Source of the DNA: Halichoerus grypus
Lineage: Eukaryota; Chordata; Mammalia; Carnivora; Phocidae
Reading direction: 5' to 3'
Assembly (NCBI RefSeq): GCF_964656455.1
Contig: NC_135717.1
Span: 7,316,001 to 7,380,000, forward strand
DNA length: 64,000 nt
The notes under the pieces were generated by a model. That model was given only the letters and a program-made list of their open reading frames with translations, was not told where the DNA came from and did not search any database. Position 1 is the first letter of the stretch; each line of letters begins with the position of its first letter. Positions 1-23,414 of the stretch are shown piece by piece. The translations under genes and the position numbers were made by a program.

Positions 1-10077
<10,077 letters not shown>

Positions 10078-10275
10078 AATGCCCTCTCAGCGCTGCTCAC
10101 GGCCCGTGGGCGGCGGCGGGATCAGCACCGAGACGGCCGGACAGCTCCGGGGATCCCGAGCGGGGCGGGGCGCGCGGTGGCCAATCAGGAGGCCGGATCC
10201 CCCGCCCCCAATGGCGCCGCCGATTGGCTGCAAGGCTAGACAATAACCCGACCGGGGGCTGCTGCTTTAAAGGGG
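10078..10275 (-). promoter_or_regulatory. ACTL6B: ACTL6B promoter and 5' UTR region
   Basis: GC-rich block directly upstream of the ACTL6B start. Seen: a GC box (CGGGGCGGGG, 10161-10170), CCAAT on the plus strand (10181-10185), ATTGG (inverted CCAAT, 10223-10227) and a TTTAAA motif at 10266-10271 about 190 bp before the ATG. A split REST-like site lies at 10121-10148. The exact transcription start cannot be placed from sequence alone. Confidence 0.7.
10121..10148 (+). promoter_or_regulatory. Candidate RE1/NRSE with expanded half-site spacing
   Basis: Left half ATCAGCACC (10121-10129) fits the REST left half-site NTYAGMRCC at every position. Right half GGACAGCTCC (10139-10148) differs from the canonical GGACAGCGCC by one base. 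The gap is 9 nt instead of the canonical 2, which matches the known expanded-spacing class of REST sites. It sits 44-71 bp upstream of the ACTL6B ATG, a gene expressed only in neurons. REST control is an inference. Confidence 0.5.
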
Positions 10276-10628
10276 CAGACACCGCCACTTTAATATTTGG
10301 GGGAGGATAGCAAGGACTTTGAGACTGACCCTCAGGGATAGCCAGGTAGAGAGCAGGCGCACAAAAGAGACGGAAACCTTGTCCATCTGGAGACCAGGAC
10401 GCCGCAGGGTGACTGATGGGGTCCCTGCTCCCTTACTTTTTTAAATGGGGTCGAGGAGAGGGCACCATAGTCCTGGAGAGTTGTCCATGCTCAGGCTCCT
10501 GAACAAGGTTCTGCCATACTGAAGCCTGAATGAAATCACCGGGCGAAGGAGGGAAAGGAAGAAGGGAAGAAGTACAGGAGGGGGTGTGTCTCCATCTTCT
10601 CCCCGTTTCTTTCCACCCTTGTCTTTCT

Positions 10629-10835
10629 TTCTTTTTTTTTTTTTAAAGATTTTATTTATTTATTTGACGGAGAGAAAGACAGCGAGAGAGGGAACATAAG
10701 CAGGGGGAGTGGTACGGGGAGAAGCAGGCTCTCTGCCAAGCAGGGAGCCGGACGCAGGGCTCGATCCCAGGGCACTGGGATCATGACCCCAGCCAAAGGC
10801 AGACGCTTAACGATTGAGCCACCCAGGCGCCCCAA
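10629..10835 (-). mobile_element. Can-SINE, reverse, with 16-bp TSD
   Basis: Starts with a T run and AAAGATTTTATTTATTTATT and ends with GAGCCACCCAGGCGCCCC. The target-site duplication CCACCCTTGTCTTTCT is perfect at 10613-10628 and 10836-10851, so it is a young insertion. Confidence 0.95.
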
Positions 10836-12735
10836 CCACCCTTGTCTTTCTAATGGCCCCTCTTTTCCTCTCCCATCCCTGGTGTGTGGGTCCTATACAT
10901 ACACGTGTACCCGTGCTCAGCTAACCCATCTTTAGCTTCCTTTCCTCATTATTTCTCCCCAGCTCTTTTCCTGGCCTGCCACCACCTCCACAGCAGTTTT
11001 AATAGCAAAGGGGAAGGAGCATCTCTGACAGCCTGGCTTAGCTGAGAGACTCTTATGTGAGCATGTGTGTAGGTGTGTGCCTGTATGTATGGGCTTATGC
11101 GTGTCAGGATATGTGTGTGTGTTTGTACGTATATGCATATGAATATGTTTGTTTTGAGGGCACTCCCACCTACTTGCTGAGGGTGGGGGGAGCATTAAGA
11201 CCATGGATGGTGGGTTTCAGCCCCCCCCAAAAAGACCATGGATGGCACAGGAAGAGGGTACCTTGCGACAGCCAATGCTCCAGAAGTGTGCTCACCAGAT
11301 GCCCACTCTGGAAGAGATTTCACCTGTCCCCACCCAAAGGACGGATGGTTTAAGGTGGCTCATTGATTACCCATTGGCACCATTGGCATTTCACATGCCC
11401 AAGGTTGGTTGGGAGTCCAGGCCTAGCACCTCAGACTGGAGGCCTCCGGGCTTACGTGGGAGAGGTGAGCTGTAGGGGAGAGAGCTGACTCTATTGGGAA
11501 ACTGAAATATTCCTGAGTGACTTAGTCATTGGCCTCTATAAATGAGACCTGGATGACTGGATGAGCCCCTTGACCTCTTGGCACCTGCATTTCTTTATCT
11601 TACACAATTATTATTGTTATCATTATTATTGCTGAGGTGAGGCTTACAGGGACACTGGAGTGGAAAGTGATTCTATTCGTGGCCTGCACCTTTCCTTTTG
11701 TTGACATTTAATGACACAACTTCACTTCTCCATCGCCCATCCCTTTACCCAGTCAGGGTCTCAGATTCAGAGACTGCCCCAAGTCAGGAGAAACCTTACT
11801 GATCATGGATCCGGCCCCTGGATTTCACAGGGGTTTCCCGAGACGGAGGCAGGGCCCTGTCTTGGGTCACACAGTCGACTGGGGCAGAGCCAGGACTAGA
11901 ACTCAAATCTCTCATCAACCAGTTGAGAGATGACCTTATTTCATAATACTTCTGTGTCCCGGTCCAAGCTTCACTGTCCCTAGCTGAAGAATAGCTGGGA
12001 GTGAAGACTCAATCTGATGCCAGAGCTGGCCACGCAGGACTGTTCAGTAAACACTGGTCCTGAGAATGTTCCTGGGAGTTTTTGAGGCTTTACTACTATT
12101 ATTCATAAGTTAGGAATATGTAGTATTGTAATGAGAACTGAATTTTCCTCTAATGGTTGGTGGAAAAACTACAGCTGGCTGACTACATGACTGGACTTGA
12201 TTTACCTACCAGTCAACTGTAGCCAATGTTCATGTGTCATTGTACTGTATTACGATTCTATTGTATTATGTAAGTGGATACGGTAAAATGTTATTAATAT
12301 ATTTCACTATCCATTCATTGATTCAGCAAACATCTTTGTGCAAGGCATGGGAATACCAAGATGCATAAGCTCTATCCCTGCTCTCAAGGGGTTTTGGTGC
12401 AGTGGGGAGCTCAGACATGCATGAAAGTGGGCGGGGAGTGGGGGCCCAAAGGAGGGAGGGGCCACCTGTTTCTGAGAGTCCAGGGAGGCTTCTGGAAGCG
12501 AAGTTCGAGCTGAATTGTGAAGGATGAATAGGGGTTCACTGGTGAACAAGGTGGGAAAGGTCTTCCACACAGAGAATAGCATGTGCAAAGTTCTAGAGAC
12601 ATGAACATATGTGGAGTTAGGAGCTCAGTCTTGAAGGAAGGTTGCAGATGAGCTGGTGGCACAGACTACAGTAAGGGGGAAATGAGACTGGGAAAGTGGC
12701 CAAAGACCAATTCGTTCATACCTAAACTCAATTTT

Positions 12736-12940
12736 TGTTTAGCAAACACAAAACATCCAATGCCTGGATGTAAAGCATTATAAGTGCTTTACAAATGTTA
12801 AGTAATTTAGCTCTTATAATGGCCTGATTATTATCCCCACTTTGTAGGGGAAACAGGCATGGGAAGATTAAGTGACTTACCCAAGGTCACTCAGCTGGTG
12901 TAAATGACAGAACTCAGATTTGAACTGTGGCGTGTGAAAA
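12736..12940 (-). repeat. MIR relic
   Basis: The reverse of the MIR core is evident: ATTATCCCCACTTTGTAGGG then AAGTGACTTACCCAAGGTCA and CAGATTTGAAC. Confidence 0.75.
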
Positions 12941-13103
12941 GTATTGATCCTGGGGAAAATGTTGCCTTGCTTCTATTCATTTCATAGATGTTCTCTAGGT
13001 GCCTGATAGACACCAGGAATAAAATGGCTCACATAACTTGATGTGACTCTCCTTGGGTTTAATGTCTATGCTGTAAGAAGGAGGGTTAAATAACTAATTC
13101 ATC

Positions 13104-13309
13104 GGGGTGCCTGGGTGGCTCAGTCGTTGAGCGTCTGCCTTCGGCTCAGGTCATGGTCCCAGGGTCCTGGGATCGAGCCCCACGTCGGGCTCCTTGCTCC
13201 GCGGGAGGCCTGCTTCTCCCTCTCCCACTCCCCGTGCTTGTGTTCCCTCTCTCGCTGTCTCTCTCTCTACCAAATAAATAAATCTTTAAAAACAAAACAA
13301 AACAAAACA
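13104..13309 (+). mobile_element. Can-SINE with short TSD
   Basis: GGGGTGCCTGGGTGGCTCAG head, CT-rich middle and AAATAAATAAATC followed by an (AAAAC)n tail. Flanked by AATTCATC at 13096-13103 and about 13310-13317. Confidence 0.92.
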
Positions 13310-13869
13310 AATTCATCAAAATCATCTGGAGGTTCGCACACCCTCCAGGCCTACATTCAGGTTGGCCAAAGCTGAACATCTGGTAATGAGGTCAAAGGTG
13401 GTAGGGCCAGGACTCTCAGACCCCACACTTTGGAAACAATTTGGCATCTTGTGAGGGTCTCTGCCTTGCTCGGTGAGCTCTTCCCCAGTCCTCTGCCAGA
13501 TAAATCAAGTATCTTGGCTTCACAGGGAGCCTCTCCCTAGTGAAGGCGGTGAGTGCCCAGAAATAAACAGTCCAGTAAAGGCTGCAATAGGAACGGGGCC
13601 AGCATTGCAGTGGGGCACAAACAACAGTGTGGTCAGGGAGGCAGTATTGAAACTAAGCCTGAGAAAATGGAACTGCATTTTCCCAGCTGATAAGGAAGTC
13701 GAACTGGAGTGGGGGTGGAAGGCATTCTGGGAGGGGACAGGACCCAGCCTGTGTGTCATGAAGTTTGGCCCTTCTCATGAGAGAAGGGCCAAACCAGTGG
13801 GGAACTACTGCACAGTTTTGAACAACAAAGTTATATGATCTAATTTGTGTTTTAGAAAGATATGTCTGG

Positions 13870-14053
13870 GGGCGCCTGGGTGGCTCAGTTGGTTAAGCGA
13901 CTGCCTTCGGCTCAGGTCATGATCTCAGGGTCCTGGGATCGAGCCCTGCATAGGGAGCCCGCTTCTCCCTCTGACCCTCTCCCTGCTTGTGTTCCCTCTC
14001 TCGCTGTCTCTCTCTGTCAAATAAATAAATAAAATCTTTTTTTTAAAAAAAAA
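13870..14053 (+). mobile_element. Can-SINE with 16-bp TSD
   Basis: Complete element ending in an A-rich tail. AGAAAGATATGTCTGG (13854-13869) is repeated as AGAAAGATACGTCTGG (14054-14069), one mismatch. Confidence 0.95.
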
Positions 14054-14530
14054 AGAAAGATACGTCTGGCAGCTATTTGATAGATGAATAGAGAGGAACT
14101 ATCTTAGAGGCCAGGATATAGGCGAGGACCAGGGTAATAGCATTTGGCATACGGCAGAGGGGATGGATTTAAGCAATACACAAGAGGGAGCATGGACAAG
14201 ATGTATCCACCAATGACACAGATTGCTAAGCTTACATCAATGGCCATCTCCCCTCTTGCTTTATTAATAATGTTTTAGCTGGGTGTATGGCTAGAGACTA
14301 CATTTCCCAGCCTTCCTTGCAACTGGCCAACCTCTGAGCAGATGTTAGTGTTGTCCTTAAACAGGAAAGAACTTGTGCTTTCCACCCCACCGCCCTTCCC
14401 AATGGATGAAATTCAGATATGATTGTGGAAAGCTGCTTGGGCCACACTAGACACAGAGATGGAAGCTAGGTGTTGAGGATGGCAGAGATGCCCCCACAGT
14501 CCTGGAGGATCTATTTTAAAGTTGTCTCTT

Positions 14531-14711
14531 GGGGTGCCTGGGTGGCTCAGTTGGTTAAGCATCTGCCTTTGGCTCAGGTCATGATCCCAGGGTCCTGGGA
14601 ACCAGCCCTGCGTCAGGGTTCCTGCTCAGCCGGGAGTCTGCTTCTTCCTCTGCCCCTCCCCACTGCTGTGCTCTCTCTCAAATAAATAAATAAAATCTTT
14701 AAAAAAAAAAT
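14531..14711 (+). mobile_element. Can-SINE with 13-bp TSD
   Basis: Complete element. The perfect duplication AAAGTTGTCTCTT occurs at 14518-14530 and 14712-14724. Confidence 0.95.
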
Positions 14712-15699
14712 AAAGTTGTCTCTTAAGCCGTCAAATTTTGGGGTCTCTTTGTTATAGCAGCTTGGCCTAAACCATAACTAGCTGACCATCTTTGGATATG
14801 GGGAATGAGGGCGTGAGAAGCTCCTGGGTGGGAGATGCTATTAACTGGGCCAAGAGATTCAGAGAAAGGGTAGGGTTGGGCAGGGTGGGGTGGGGTAGAA
14901 GAGGATTAATTTAGTTTTGAATGTGTTGAATGTGACATGTCCGTGACCACTGGTGTATAGTAAATGGTTTAAAAATCAGCTCTTCTGGAAAGGGGAGCCC
15001 TGATCTGAAGCCTTCGCCGATTTCCATGGTGTAAATACTCCCACCATGACAATTAAAAATTACTACTATCAACATGACTTCACTGAACAAGGAGTTGGGA
15101 AGAGAGGTACACATTGGGCTCTTGTGAGCTGGTGTGAACTGGCACAGCTAACTCCAGCACACCAGTGTCTGTGAGCATCCAGGTGAAGATATCCAGGCTG
15201 CCGTTGGACATACACCAAGTCTACACCGGGGGCAGGGGGACATCTGGGCTGGAGATGGAGATTTGAGAGGTATAAGCAATTCAAGGATAGTCACAGTAAT
15301 GGAGGAAGTCACCAGTGAAAAAAGGAGGCTGAAGCTGGGATCCGGGGAGAAACAATGTTTACAGATGCCCAGAGGAGGAGGGGAGGACCAAGGAGAAGCC
15401 TGAGAAAGGAGAGTCAGAGGAAGGAGGAAGTGTCCCATGCCCCGTGAGAGCCAGGTTCTCCACATCTGCTCCAGGGCGCCTGCCTTCTCAGAGAAGTTGG
15501 TCATCCATTGGCCATCCCCTACCCATCTGTATCCTTCACCTCCCCCAACCCCCATCCTTCCCATTATCATCTAAAGAAGTTCCAGTAGCTCCTATCAAAA
15601 CGCAAATATCTTGATTTCAAATTCTCTCACCGTACGCAGCCCCACCTTTCTACGCCCCACCCCCTCCAAGTCAAGATTCCCAGAGCTCTGACCACTTTC

Positions 15700-16445
15700 G
15701 TTGTCTCCATTGCCTCATTTTTTTTTTTTTTACTTACTCTCAGCCCACTGCAAGCAAAGCATTCACTCCAAGTGCTCTTGACACAAGTCACCAATGGCCT
15801 CCACGTTACTTAATCTAATGCACACTTCCCAGTCCAGGCTTGCTTCATCCCTCTGCAGCATTCAACACGGTTTGTCATTCCCTTTTTGGAACATTCTTTT
15901 CTTCTAGGTTCCAGAACTCCACATTCTCCTGATTTTCCTGTTAGCTCTCTGGCTTCTCCTTTGGCAGCTTGTTCTCCTCTGCCTGACCTCTAATGTTGGA
16001 GTTCCTCAGGGCTTGGTCTTAGGCCATCTTGTCTTTTCCTGAACCTCTCTATGACTTCATCTGCTCTAAAATGCCATTCATTCTCAAGGCTCTATTCCAA
16101 TTCATATTCTTCTGTTGAGCCCCAGACCTGCTTTGACAGCCACCTTCTGAATATTCTTCTTTGCACTTCTCCTAGGCACTACAAACCTAACATGTCCCAA
16201 CTTAAAACTTTTGATCTTCCTCCCCAAATGTGTCCCCTCCCAAATGTTCTGCTCTTTGCAAATGGCACTTCCAAGCCACCAGCGCTAATTGTCATTTCAA
16301 TGATCATCTACCATCGGTCTCCTCTGTAGATTGTGACCTCCCTGCAGGTAGAGGAAGGGTGCACGTGTTCATGGCTGTATCCTCAGTGCCTAGGACCCTG
16401 TCTCGTACATCACTGAGACTAAGTGAATGTTTGCTGAATGAGTTA
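15700..16445 (+). mobile_element. LINE2 (L2) 3' relic
   Basis: Recognisable L2 phrases in order: CTGCCTGACCTCTAATGTTG then GGAGTTCCTCAGGGCTTGGT, CTTAGGCC, then AACATGTCCCAACTTAAAAC and a terminal GAATGTTTGCTGAATGAG. Highly diverged; the left border is approximate. Confidence 0.75.
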
Positions 16446-17089
16446 AAACAAAGAAGCATATTAGCCAAAAGTGAGAGGAAAAGTGAAGCCAAAAGTGAGA
16501 GGAAGCAGTGTCAGATGCCCTACAGAGATTAACAAAATCGGGTTCTAGTCCTAGGCTGCCAGTTTTCTAAGTGACTTTTGGGAAGTCACTTTGCCCATCT
16601 GTAGATTGACAGGAAATTGAAGAAAATTATCCGAAAGGTCCCTTCCAAATTCTAATGCCTAATTGACATCTATCATCTCCTGCTAAAATATCATCAAACT
16701 GGTAAGTGCACATAAATGGGATTTGTGCATAACGAAGAATATGACTTTGGTTTCTTATTTTCTTAAAAAATATATATTGTGCTTTGAACGCTTTTTGTAA
16801 TGCCTTTAACGGAGGCTACAAGACGTTGTCTGTTTCGATACTTTCACTTTTAAATTGGGTAAGGACTCAGTGAAGGCTGTTCATTGACTTGAACCTTCCA
16901 GAGCATTTTCACAACCTGTCAGAATCTCGTAACACTCCAACGTGACTCGCAGGGCAGGCAGCAGTCAACACTCATTTTACAGAGGTGGAAACTAAGGCCT
17001 ATGCTTACATTCTCAGTCCTTCACAGGGATGGTCCACGGGAGCGTTCCTCAAGAGGCTAGTACTGATATTACTGCACAGTTAAGTCGCT

Positions 17090-17240
17090 AAAGCTGCCTT
17101 GGTTCGTATCTCAACTCTGCAGTCCTGGGAACCCGTTTCCACTACTATAAAATGGGGACAACTCTAGTACCGAAATTCACAGCACTGTCGTGAGGATTAA
17201 GTAAGTACGGAACTCAATAAATACGAGTTGTTGTTGTTAC
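17090..17240 (+). repeat. MIR relic
   Basis: CTATAAAATGGGGACAACTC then GTGAGGATTAAGTAAGTAC and CTCAATAAATACGAGTTG match the MIR core and 3' end. Further MIR-like pieces lie at about 16535-16640. Confidence 0.65.
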
Positions 17241-17550
17241 AGTGTCACGCACTCCGGTAGACTTCTACAAAAGCCCAGTGGGCAACGCTGGGGAACTTTC
17301 CGGGCACGACTCTTCTCACCATTGCCAGGTTCAGGGGCCCGCACCATTCCTCGGGGACTTTCACAAGAGCAGCTCTCTCCCTCTGCCGCGCCAGGGCCGC
17401 CGGTCCCGTCCCGCGCGGGCCGGGATCTCTCCAGCTCGGTCCCAGCCCGTGGAGGGGCGTGGTCTCACCGGGTACAGGGGCGTGCTGAACCAAGAACTGG
17501 GGCGTCAAGCTCTCCTGCCCAGTCTGGAGCCGCCCAATCCGGGAGGGTAG

Positions 17551-17560
17551 GTCACGTGAC
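17551..17560. promoter_or_regulatory. Perfect palindromic CLEAR/E-box (GTCACGTGAC)
   Basis: Ten-base palindrome with a CACGTG core, identical to the CLEAR consensus bound by TFEB/TFE3/MITF and also suitable for USF. It lies at the left edge of the GNB2 CpG-rich region, before a T run of more than 20. Confidence 0.55.
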
Positions 17561-17759
17561 CAGCGAGCTTTTTTTTTTTTTTTTTTTTTTTTTCTTCCCC
17601 CCCCCTCCCCTCCCCTATGCCGGTACCACCTCTGTCAGTCCCAGGGGGGATGTCTTGCTCCTTTTCGGGAAGCAAAGCATTTATTTTGGTCCTTTTTGCG
17701 TCGAAATCGTGTGGTGTGCTATCTTTGTTGTGACGGAGTCAATCCTTGCCTCTTAAGGG

Positions 17760-18006
17760 GTCTTTTATCTTCCGGCGTCCCCCCACTAACGAGTTGGTCT
17801 CGCCCAGCCGGGCCCTGGGCGCGGCGGCGACGGCCGCGTCACTGGCGGGCGGGATCCCTCCGCTCTGGGGAGAGCAGCGCTGGACGGTTGAGTTGGGGTG
17901 ACTGAGGAAATCCATCCGCGTCGCCGCCGCTGCCGCCTCCGCCGCGGAGGAAGACAGGACCTCCCGCGCCCCTCTAGCGACCCTTCGCAGAATCCCACCG
18001 CCACAG
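17760..18006 (+). promoter_or_regulatory. GNB2: GNB2 promoter and probable noncoding exon 1
   Basis: GC-rich block ending in a good donor CACAG|GTACCT (GT at 18007-18008). A CCGCCGCTGCCGCCTCCGCC tract precedes it, typical of a 5' UTR. Human GNB2 has a noncoding first exon about 2.5 kb before the ATG exon, and this spacing (18006 to 20396) agrees. The start of the exon is not defined. Confidence 0.6.
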
Positions 18007-18008
18007 GT

Positions 18009-20395
18009 ACCTCCGCTGACAAAAGAAGTCCTCCTCTCCCCCAGCCCCAAATTCCCGTGGGAGAACCTCTCTTCCTTCTGTCTCCCCGGTCTGGCCTCTT
18101 GGGAGCGGACGTAGCACCCCAGACCTCCCCTCCCTTCCTCTGGCTCCGTCGCTCCCAAACCCGGAAGGGGAACTGGGGGGACCCTCGTCCCCAATAATGC
18201 ACGCGCTCCCTGCACCGTCAGGGGCATTTTGCCTCACCCTAGACTCCATCCCAGCCTTTCCTGCCTCTTGCTCCCTGAGAAGTTGGGGGGCCAAATTCCG
18301 GGCTTCCTCTAGGCCCCGTCCCGCCCCCTTTCCCCCATCACCACCCTCCCGTTTGCCCCTGGGTAGCACCCCTCGTGTCCTCCCATTTTGCACCCATGCC
18401 GGCATTCGCCTTGCAAAACTCCAGAATCCTCAGACAGGCAGGCAAGGCCGCGAGGCCACCCTTCCCTTCGCCTCCACCCTCCCCTCGATTTGGGTTCTGT
18501 CCGTGTTTTCTGGCCCCCTTACCCTAGGCCGGAGACCTCGGCACCCTGTTCCCCCTACTAGCCCTAACCCCAAGCCCAGCTCCCCGGGACGCCCTCATCC
18601 CACGCCTAGCTTTCTTTTGGGCAAAATGGAGGTCGTGGGGGCCGGAGGGCCAGGCCCACTGCGCTTCGCAGCGCGGCACCGGCCCGCGCCTTCCAGCTGC
18701 CAGATCCGGGACCCTCCCATGTCCCCTCCCCTTCGCCCCGCCAGACCTGCGGAGGCGGTGGCACCCCCATTTCTCCTTAGGGCCTCGGATGCTGTATGCC
18801 CAGAATCCGGGGGCCGCCGAGGGGGCCCTGGAGGGTGATGGGGACTGAGGGCTGGAAGCGTCGCCCCCGCCCCCAGCGGCTTCCTCCCGGCCTGCTTCCT
18901 TCTGCCCCTGGCCTCTGGCGTTGCCGCTCGGCCTGGGCTGCTGGCAGCTGGAAGGAAGGGGCTTTGTCCGGAGCTGGGGACGTGGAGTGGGAGACTCTGC
19001 CCGCCCCGCCCCGGCTCCCCGCTTTTTTGGAGGGGCATCCCCCGGCGCTAGCGTAGAAAGCTGAACTGGCAGAGGGGAAATGTCAGTGGGGAAGAGGAAC
19101 GCCCAGGGCCTGGGGGAAGTGGGAGCTGGGTGGGGGAACGTCTGGGTCGGCAGAGTGCAGTGAGCATGGCCAGAGCACACAGGTGTCCAGGGAGGGGGGC
19201 AGGACTCCGGGCCCTGGAGCGGAGCCAGCCAGGCCCCTGGGGCCCCGGCGCGCGGAGCTCGGAGGCTGGGCTCCTGGGGTGCCGAGGGCGCAGGGCCGGG
19301 CCGCTTGGGGCCGCCAGCCCGCCCGCCGGCCCGCGTCTGGGAGAGAGCGGCTCCGCGCCTCGGGGCCGGGGACCTCTCCTCGGAGCACTAATTACCCGAG
19401 AGCGGCTCCCACGGGCTTTCTGCGGGCGCGCCGGGGCGGGCGGCCTCGGCGCTGGAGGGAGCAGCGGCTTGGGCTGCCTTCCCCGCCACCCTCCCCTCCG
19501 CCCGCGGGGGGCGGCTAATGGGGCGCAGCCGGCCCGGGGATTATCCGGGGTGAGCCGTCCCGAACCTATTAGTGCCAATCGGCTTTCCCAAATCCTGTAA
19601 ACAGCCACCCTGGCCGGTTCTGGGTCGGGGCGGGAGGCTGGGTCGGGCGGGGGCGATGGGGCCGGGGGTGGGGTCACCCACCCTACAGGTCTCTGCCGTG
19701 GATGCGGTTGCCTTGGCAACAGGGCTAGGGTGGGGGCACTTCACCAATGAGGTGCTCTTAGTCCGGGTGACGGTTGCCTAGGCAACCCCACGAACAGCCC
19801 AGCTTCCCCCTCTGGTCTCTCCCCCACCCCAGTCGAAGCTGGGGGTGTGTGTGGAGGGTGTGCGGCGTGTGGGGGTGAATTTAAAGAGGCACCGCCCCTT
19901 TTAAAATTAGGTGCTAGGAGGGCGGTGCCTGTGCGGGCCCGGGCAGACGCCAGGTCTGTTTTCGAAGGGACTCTCCCCGCCCCCTCCCCCCGTCCCCCCC
20001 TTCAGTTCCTGCCGCGGGTGTCCCGCCCGGGCTGCTGTCCGAGGGAGGGGTTTCCCCTGCGCTTCCTCTTGCACTTCCCGCTCCGTTTCCGGGGGGCGGG
20101 AGGAAGATTGGGGAAGTCAGCTGTAACTGGGCAACATCCCTCCTGTGCCAGAGACCCCCATTCTGCCGGGGGGACCGCGGCCACCGCTGCTGTCCCCTCC
20201 CCCTCCTCCGACCGGCGCTTACCCCTTCCGGGCCGCGCTTCAACCCCGCCTTTTCCCCCTTCTTCCCCGGCGGCCTTGGGCCTGACGTCAGCCCTGCATC
20301 CCCCAGGCCTCGGGCCAGCGGCGAGGAGCTGTCTCCCCCAGCCCCCGTCCCGCGGCCCCCAGCCGCCCCCAACCCCGCCCCACGGGCCCGGCGCC
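18009..20395 (+). other. GNB2 5' intron and CpG-rich upstream DNA
   Basis: GC-rich sequence with many CpGs, presumably the first intron of GNB2. Possible acceptors before the ATG exon are AG at 20340-20341 and AG at 20361-20362. Long open frames here on both strands reflect base composition, not genes. Confidence 0.6.
19707..19786. promoter_or_regulatory. Two RFX X-boxes with CCAAT and CRE half-site
   Basis: GTTGCCTTGGCAAC (19707-19720) and GTTGCCTAGGCAAC (19773-19786) are near-ideal palindromic X-boxes. Between them are CCAAT (19744-19748) and TGACG (19768-19772, touching the second X-box). Seen directly; RFX/CREB/NF-Y binding is inferred from motif knowledge. Confidence 0.65.
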
Positions 20396-22720
<2,325 letters not shown>

Positions 22721-23095
22721 CAGCTACCACCCTGCTGGGCCCAGGCCAAGAGGGGCCCTGCCCATGCCCACACTACAGGCCGGGAGCTTTGGGGCTGGGT
22801 GCACACCAAGCCTCCCTCCCCGGGCCACGGGGCCTTGGGTCCCTGCTCCCCTACCCAGGTTTGGTTCCTCCCGGGGGCCCCCACTGTCAAGAATAAGATG
22901 GGGATAGAATGGGGGAAGAGGAGGGGCAGAAAGCCCTCATCCTTTTGCTGCCCTGGGGTTAGGGCCTTGTCCCTCTGGAGGGCCAGAGGCAGGAGGTAGA
23001 AACTCCAGGGGCTGGCTTTTTTAAAACTGGTTTAATTTTAATTTTTATTATATTTTCAGTTTTTCCATAAAGGAACCAATTCCAACTCTGTACCT
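22721..23095 (+). other. GNB2: GNB2 3' UTR and poly(A) site
   Basis: The 3' UTR follows the TAA at 22718-22720. An AT-rich segment at 23020-23060 leads to the variant hexamer CATAAA at 23066-23071. Cleavage is expected at about 23085-23095, followed by a GT/T-rich stretch. Confidence 0.65.
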
Positions 23096-23414
23096 GGTCT
23101 CTACCCTTGTGTCTTTCTCACTCCAGATCTCTGTTCCCAGGGCAGACCAGTGTGTGTGTCAGGGGTGGGAGGTGGGGGGTGGATATAGCCCTTTATAAAT
23201 AAGGACCAGAGAGAAATTCCCACAGCTTCTCAGCTAAAGTCAGGCAGGAGGACCTTCTGCCCAGCAGGGCCATGGATGCTCCCAAACACACACGGCCCTC
23301 TGACTGGCTGACCACAGTTGGCCCTGGGCACAGCTCTTTCAGTTCCTAGCGCTCAGCCTTGTCTCTGTTCCCCAAAGACCCTTTTTCCCAAGAAAAGACA
23401 CAGAAGCAGAAGGG

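Larger units (their letters stand above)
10276..17540. other. ACTL6B-GNB2 intergenic region
   Basis: No supported gene. It holds four Can-SINEs, MIR and L2 relics, a TG-rich low-complexity patch at about 11055-11150 and otherwise unremarkable sequence. Open frames here are short and lack splice or homology support. Confidence 0.7.

Noticed and set aside
19707..19786. Palindromes as hairpin terminators
   Set aside because: The GTTGCC-GGCAAC palindromes match RFX sites and lie in a mammalian leader region; hairpin terminators do not apply to Pol II genes.
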